Shown here: piece by piece, positions 51,813 through 52,583 of the stretch | How the letters are laid out: each line of letters starts with the position of its first letter | How positions within the stretch are numbered: the stretch's first letter is position 1 | Origin: an uncultured Lachnospiraceae bacterium | GTDB taxonomy: Bacteria; Bacillota; Clostridia; Lachnospirales; Lachnospiraceae | Assembly (NCBI GenBank): GCA_934432885.1 | Contig: CAKRYY010000020.1 | Span: 1-52,583, forward strand | DNA length: 52,583 nucleotides | Direction of reading: 5' to 3' | Translations under genes and position numbers: made by a program | Notes under the pieces: generated by a model | What the model saw: the letters and a program-made list of their open reading frames with translations, nothing else | Told to the model about the DNA's origin: nothing | Database searches by the model: none

Positions 51813-51971
51813 TCAAGGCTCCGCTGATTGATTTCTGTACAGATTTCCAGAACGCTGCTCTATTTCCTGCTGCGCCAAAATACCCATAATAAATATCCTG
51901 ACTTTTTCGACAACGCTCTCATCCTCAATACTTTCGATATTCTTTCTGAGTTCTCTCTGTGCCTTTGTCAA
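51813..51971 (-). CDS. 52-residue protein divergent from an XRE repressor
   Basis: Starting at TTG 51971 with GGAGACGAATA just upstream, this frame encodes a small charged helical protein (TKAQRELRKNIESIEDESVVEKVRIF, then IMGILAQQEIEQRSGNLY) and ends at TGA 51813-51815. There is no similar-length competing frame. It is the first gene behind the minus-strand promoter that mirrors the XRE promoter, and the 51204-51752 gene follows. The function is unknown. Short helical partners next to XRE repressors are common in mobile and phage-like modules (inference). Confidence 0.55.
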   Translation of the reverse strand: MTKAQRELRKNIESIEDESVVEKVRIFIMGILAQQEIEQRSGNLYRNQSAEP

Positions 51972-51992
51972 TATTCGTCTCCTCCGATATTG

Positions 51993-52128
51993 TGTATAGC
52001 AACATTCTATGTTGTTTATGTCAATTTGTCAATATCAAAGGCCATACTAAAAATCAAAAGAATACGCAGAAACACTAAGCTTCCCGCTTTTGGTGTCAGT
52101 TGACATAAGCAACATTGTTTGTTATATT
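51993..52128. promoter_or_regulatory. Mirrored divergent promoters with matching operators
   Basis: On the plus strand TTGACA (52100-52105), a 17-base spacer and TATATT (52123-52128) drive the XRE gene. On the minus strand TTGACA (52019-52024) with a TGCTATACA region (about 51993-52001) drives the 52-residue gene. Both read TTGACATAARCAACAT from the -35 onward. Operators AACATTGTTTGTT (52111-52123) and AACATTCTATGTT (52001-52013), 11 of 13 bases the same, fall inside the two promoters. Confidence 0.75.
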
Positions 52129-52157
52129 ATTGTCAACATTTCAAAGGGGTATGGGGT

Positions 52158-52490
52158 TTGGTTGCAGAACGGTTAAGAATATTATTGCAGGAACTGAAAA
52201 TATCACAGCGTGAATTCGCACGCAAAATAAATCTTGACCCGGGATATGTGTCAAGAATCCTTCAGGGAAAGGTAACGCCTCCCTTACGGATTCTTCTTTT
52301 AATTGAGAATGTATTTCATGTAAATAAACATTGGTTAGAAAATGGAAAAGGAAGCATGTTTGCTCCACAGGATATTTCCAGCACCAAGAAGCAGGTGCTT
52401 GATTTGATTGACTGCCTGAATGATGAACAGGTACATGCCGTTTCCGCCTTTATAAAATATCTGACGGAAGCGGATTCAGATTGGGATTGA
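52158..52490 (+). CDS. XRE-family (Cro/CI-type) repressor
   Basis: A 110-residue protein with an N-terminal helix-turn-helix (LLQELKISQREFARKINLDPGYVSRILQGKVTPP) and a C-terminal helical extension (KQVLDLIDCLNDEQVHAVSAFIKYL) that may dimerise. The start is taken at TTG 52158 because AAAGGGG lies eight bases before it; the frame is open further upstream, but that would place the start inside the promoter. It likely represses itself and the divergent 52-residue gene through the paired AACAT..TGTT sites. Confidence 0.85.
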   Translation: MVAERLRILLQELKISQREFARKINLDPGYVSRILQGKVTPPLRILLLIENVFHVNKHWLENGKGSMFAPQDISSTKKQVLDLIDCLNDEQVHAVSAFIKYLTEADSDWD

Positions 52491-52498
52491 TTTTAATA

Positions 52499-52527
52499 AA
52501 AAAGCGCCGATAAAATCAACGCTTTTC
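52499..52527. terminator. Weak hairpin between XRE gene and tRNA-Leu
   Basis: AAAGCG and CGCTTT pair around a 13-base loop with A/T runs on both sides. It could end transcripts of the converging XRE and tRNA-Leu genes. Confidence 0.4.
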
Positions 52528-52529
52528 AC

Positions 52530-52583
52530 TGCGGATAACAGGACTTGAACCTGCACGGTCTCCCACCAGAACCTAAATCTGGC
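52530..52583 (-). tRNA. tRNA-Leu (anticodon TAG), 5' part outside the window
   Basis: On the minus strand the visible part holds the anticodon stem CCAGA/TCTGG with loop TTTAGGT (anticodon TAG, plus 52573-52575). A long variable arm (GGGAGACC) marks a class II tRNA. The T-arm GGTTCAAGTCC and the 3' acceptor strand TATCCGC complete it. The D-arm and 5' acceptor strand lie beyond the window end. Confidence 0.93.

Overview
The window looks like a chromosomal segment of a Gram-positive, endospore-forming anaerobe of the Clostridia, most likely a Lachnospiraceae-type gut bacterium (inference). The reasons are an alpha/beta small acid-soluble spore protein, a tig-clpP-clpX-lon-engB chain in Firmicutes order, a tRNA-Trp-sensing T-box in front of the trp operon, PPi-type phosphofructokinase, strong AGGAGG ribosome sites before nearly every gene, and a Cys/His-rich leucine-rich-repeat surface protein of a kind common in that family. 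Most genes lie on the minus strand.

Layout. 1-1.7 kb: tRNA-Arg, a probable pnuC remnant and an iron-type alcohol dehydrogenase. 1.7-3.6 kb: an ammonium channel fused to a P-II domain, behind a leader with stacked hairpins. 3.65-10.75 kb: a complete trpEGDCFBA operon with its own promoter, a Trp T-box (specifier UGG) and a dispersed palindromic repeat between the T-box terminator and trpE. 10.77-14.8 kb: an apparent three-gene operon of a DUF4432 epimerase-like protein, a LacI-sensor/GGDEF diguanylate cyclase and an atypical cis-prenyltransferase. 14.9-18.7 kb: an ArsR-type metal sensor, HMA metallochaperone and ZntA-like ATPase, followed by two corrinoid-related genes. 18.7-28 kb: the proteostasis chain tig, clpP, clpX, lon, engB, an AI-2E family permease, truA, vanZ-like and a small unknown. 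28.2-31.1 kb: the spore protein and a polar amino-acid ABC importer. 31.2-39.2 kb: a mixed stretch with the surface LRR protein, an unknown membrane-anchored protein, a CarD-like regulator, a wrecked toxin-antitoxin locus, a chemoreceptor, a wrecked yhcG-type gene, a DJ-1 family protein and a CYTH protein. 39.2-50.2 kb: a carbohydrate block with malE-malF-malG-malQ-lacI, glycogen phosphorylase, a second LacI regulator and PPi-phosphofructokinase. 50.3-52.5 kb: an accessory-looking AT-rich stretch (repeat-rich lipoprotein, helical unknown, 52-residue unknown, XRE repressor) ending at a partial tRNA-Leu.

How it works together. The malEFG importer and MalQ would take up and process maltodextrins, phosphorylase would release glucose-1-phosphate from glucans, and the PPi-dependent phosphofructokinase would feed glycolysis. 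Both sugar promoters carry LacI-type operators placed on or next to the core promoter. Nitrogen supply is represented by the Amt-P-II fusion and the amino-acid importer. Tryptophan synthesis is controlled by tRNA charging.

The least explained parts are the epimerase/LacI-GGDEF/cis-prenyltransferase operon, the XRE/small-ORF/helical-protein module with mirrored promoter-operators next to tRNA-Leu, the Cys/His-repeat surface protein, and a composite palindromic repeat present in two copies. No CRISPR array, insertion sequence or rRNA gene was found. Promoter calls come from reading -35/-10 hexamers by eye. Protein families were assigned by motif recognition, without database searches.
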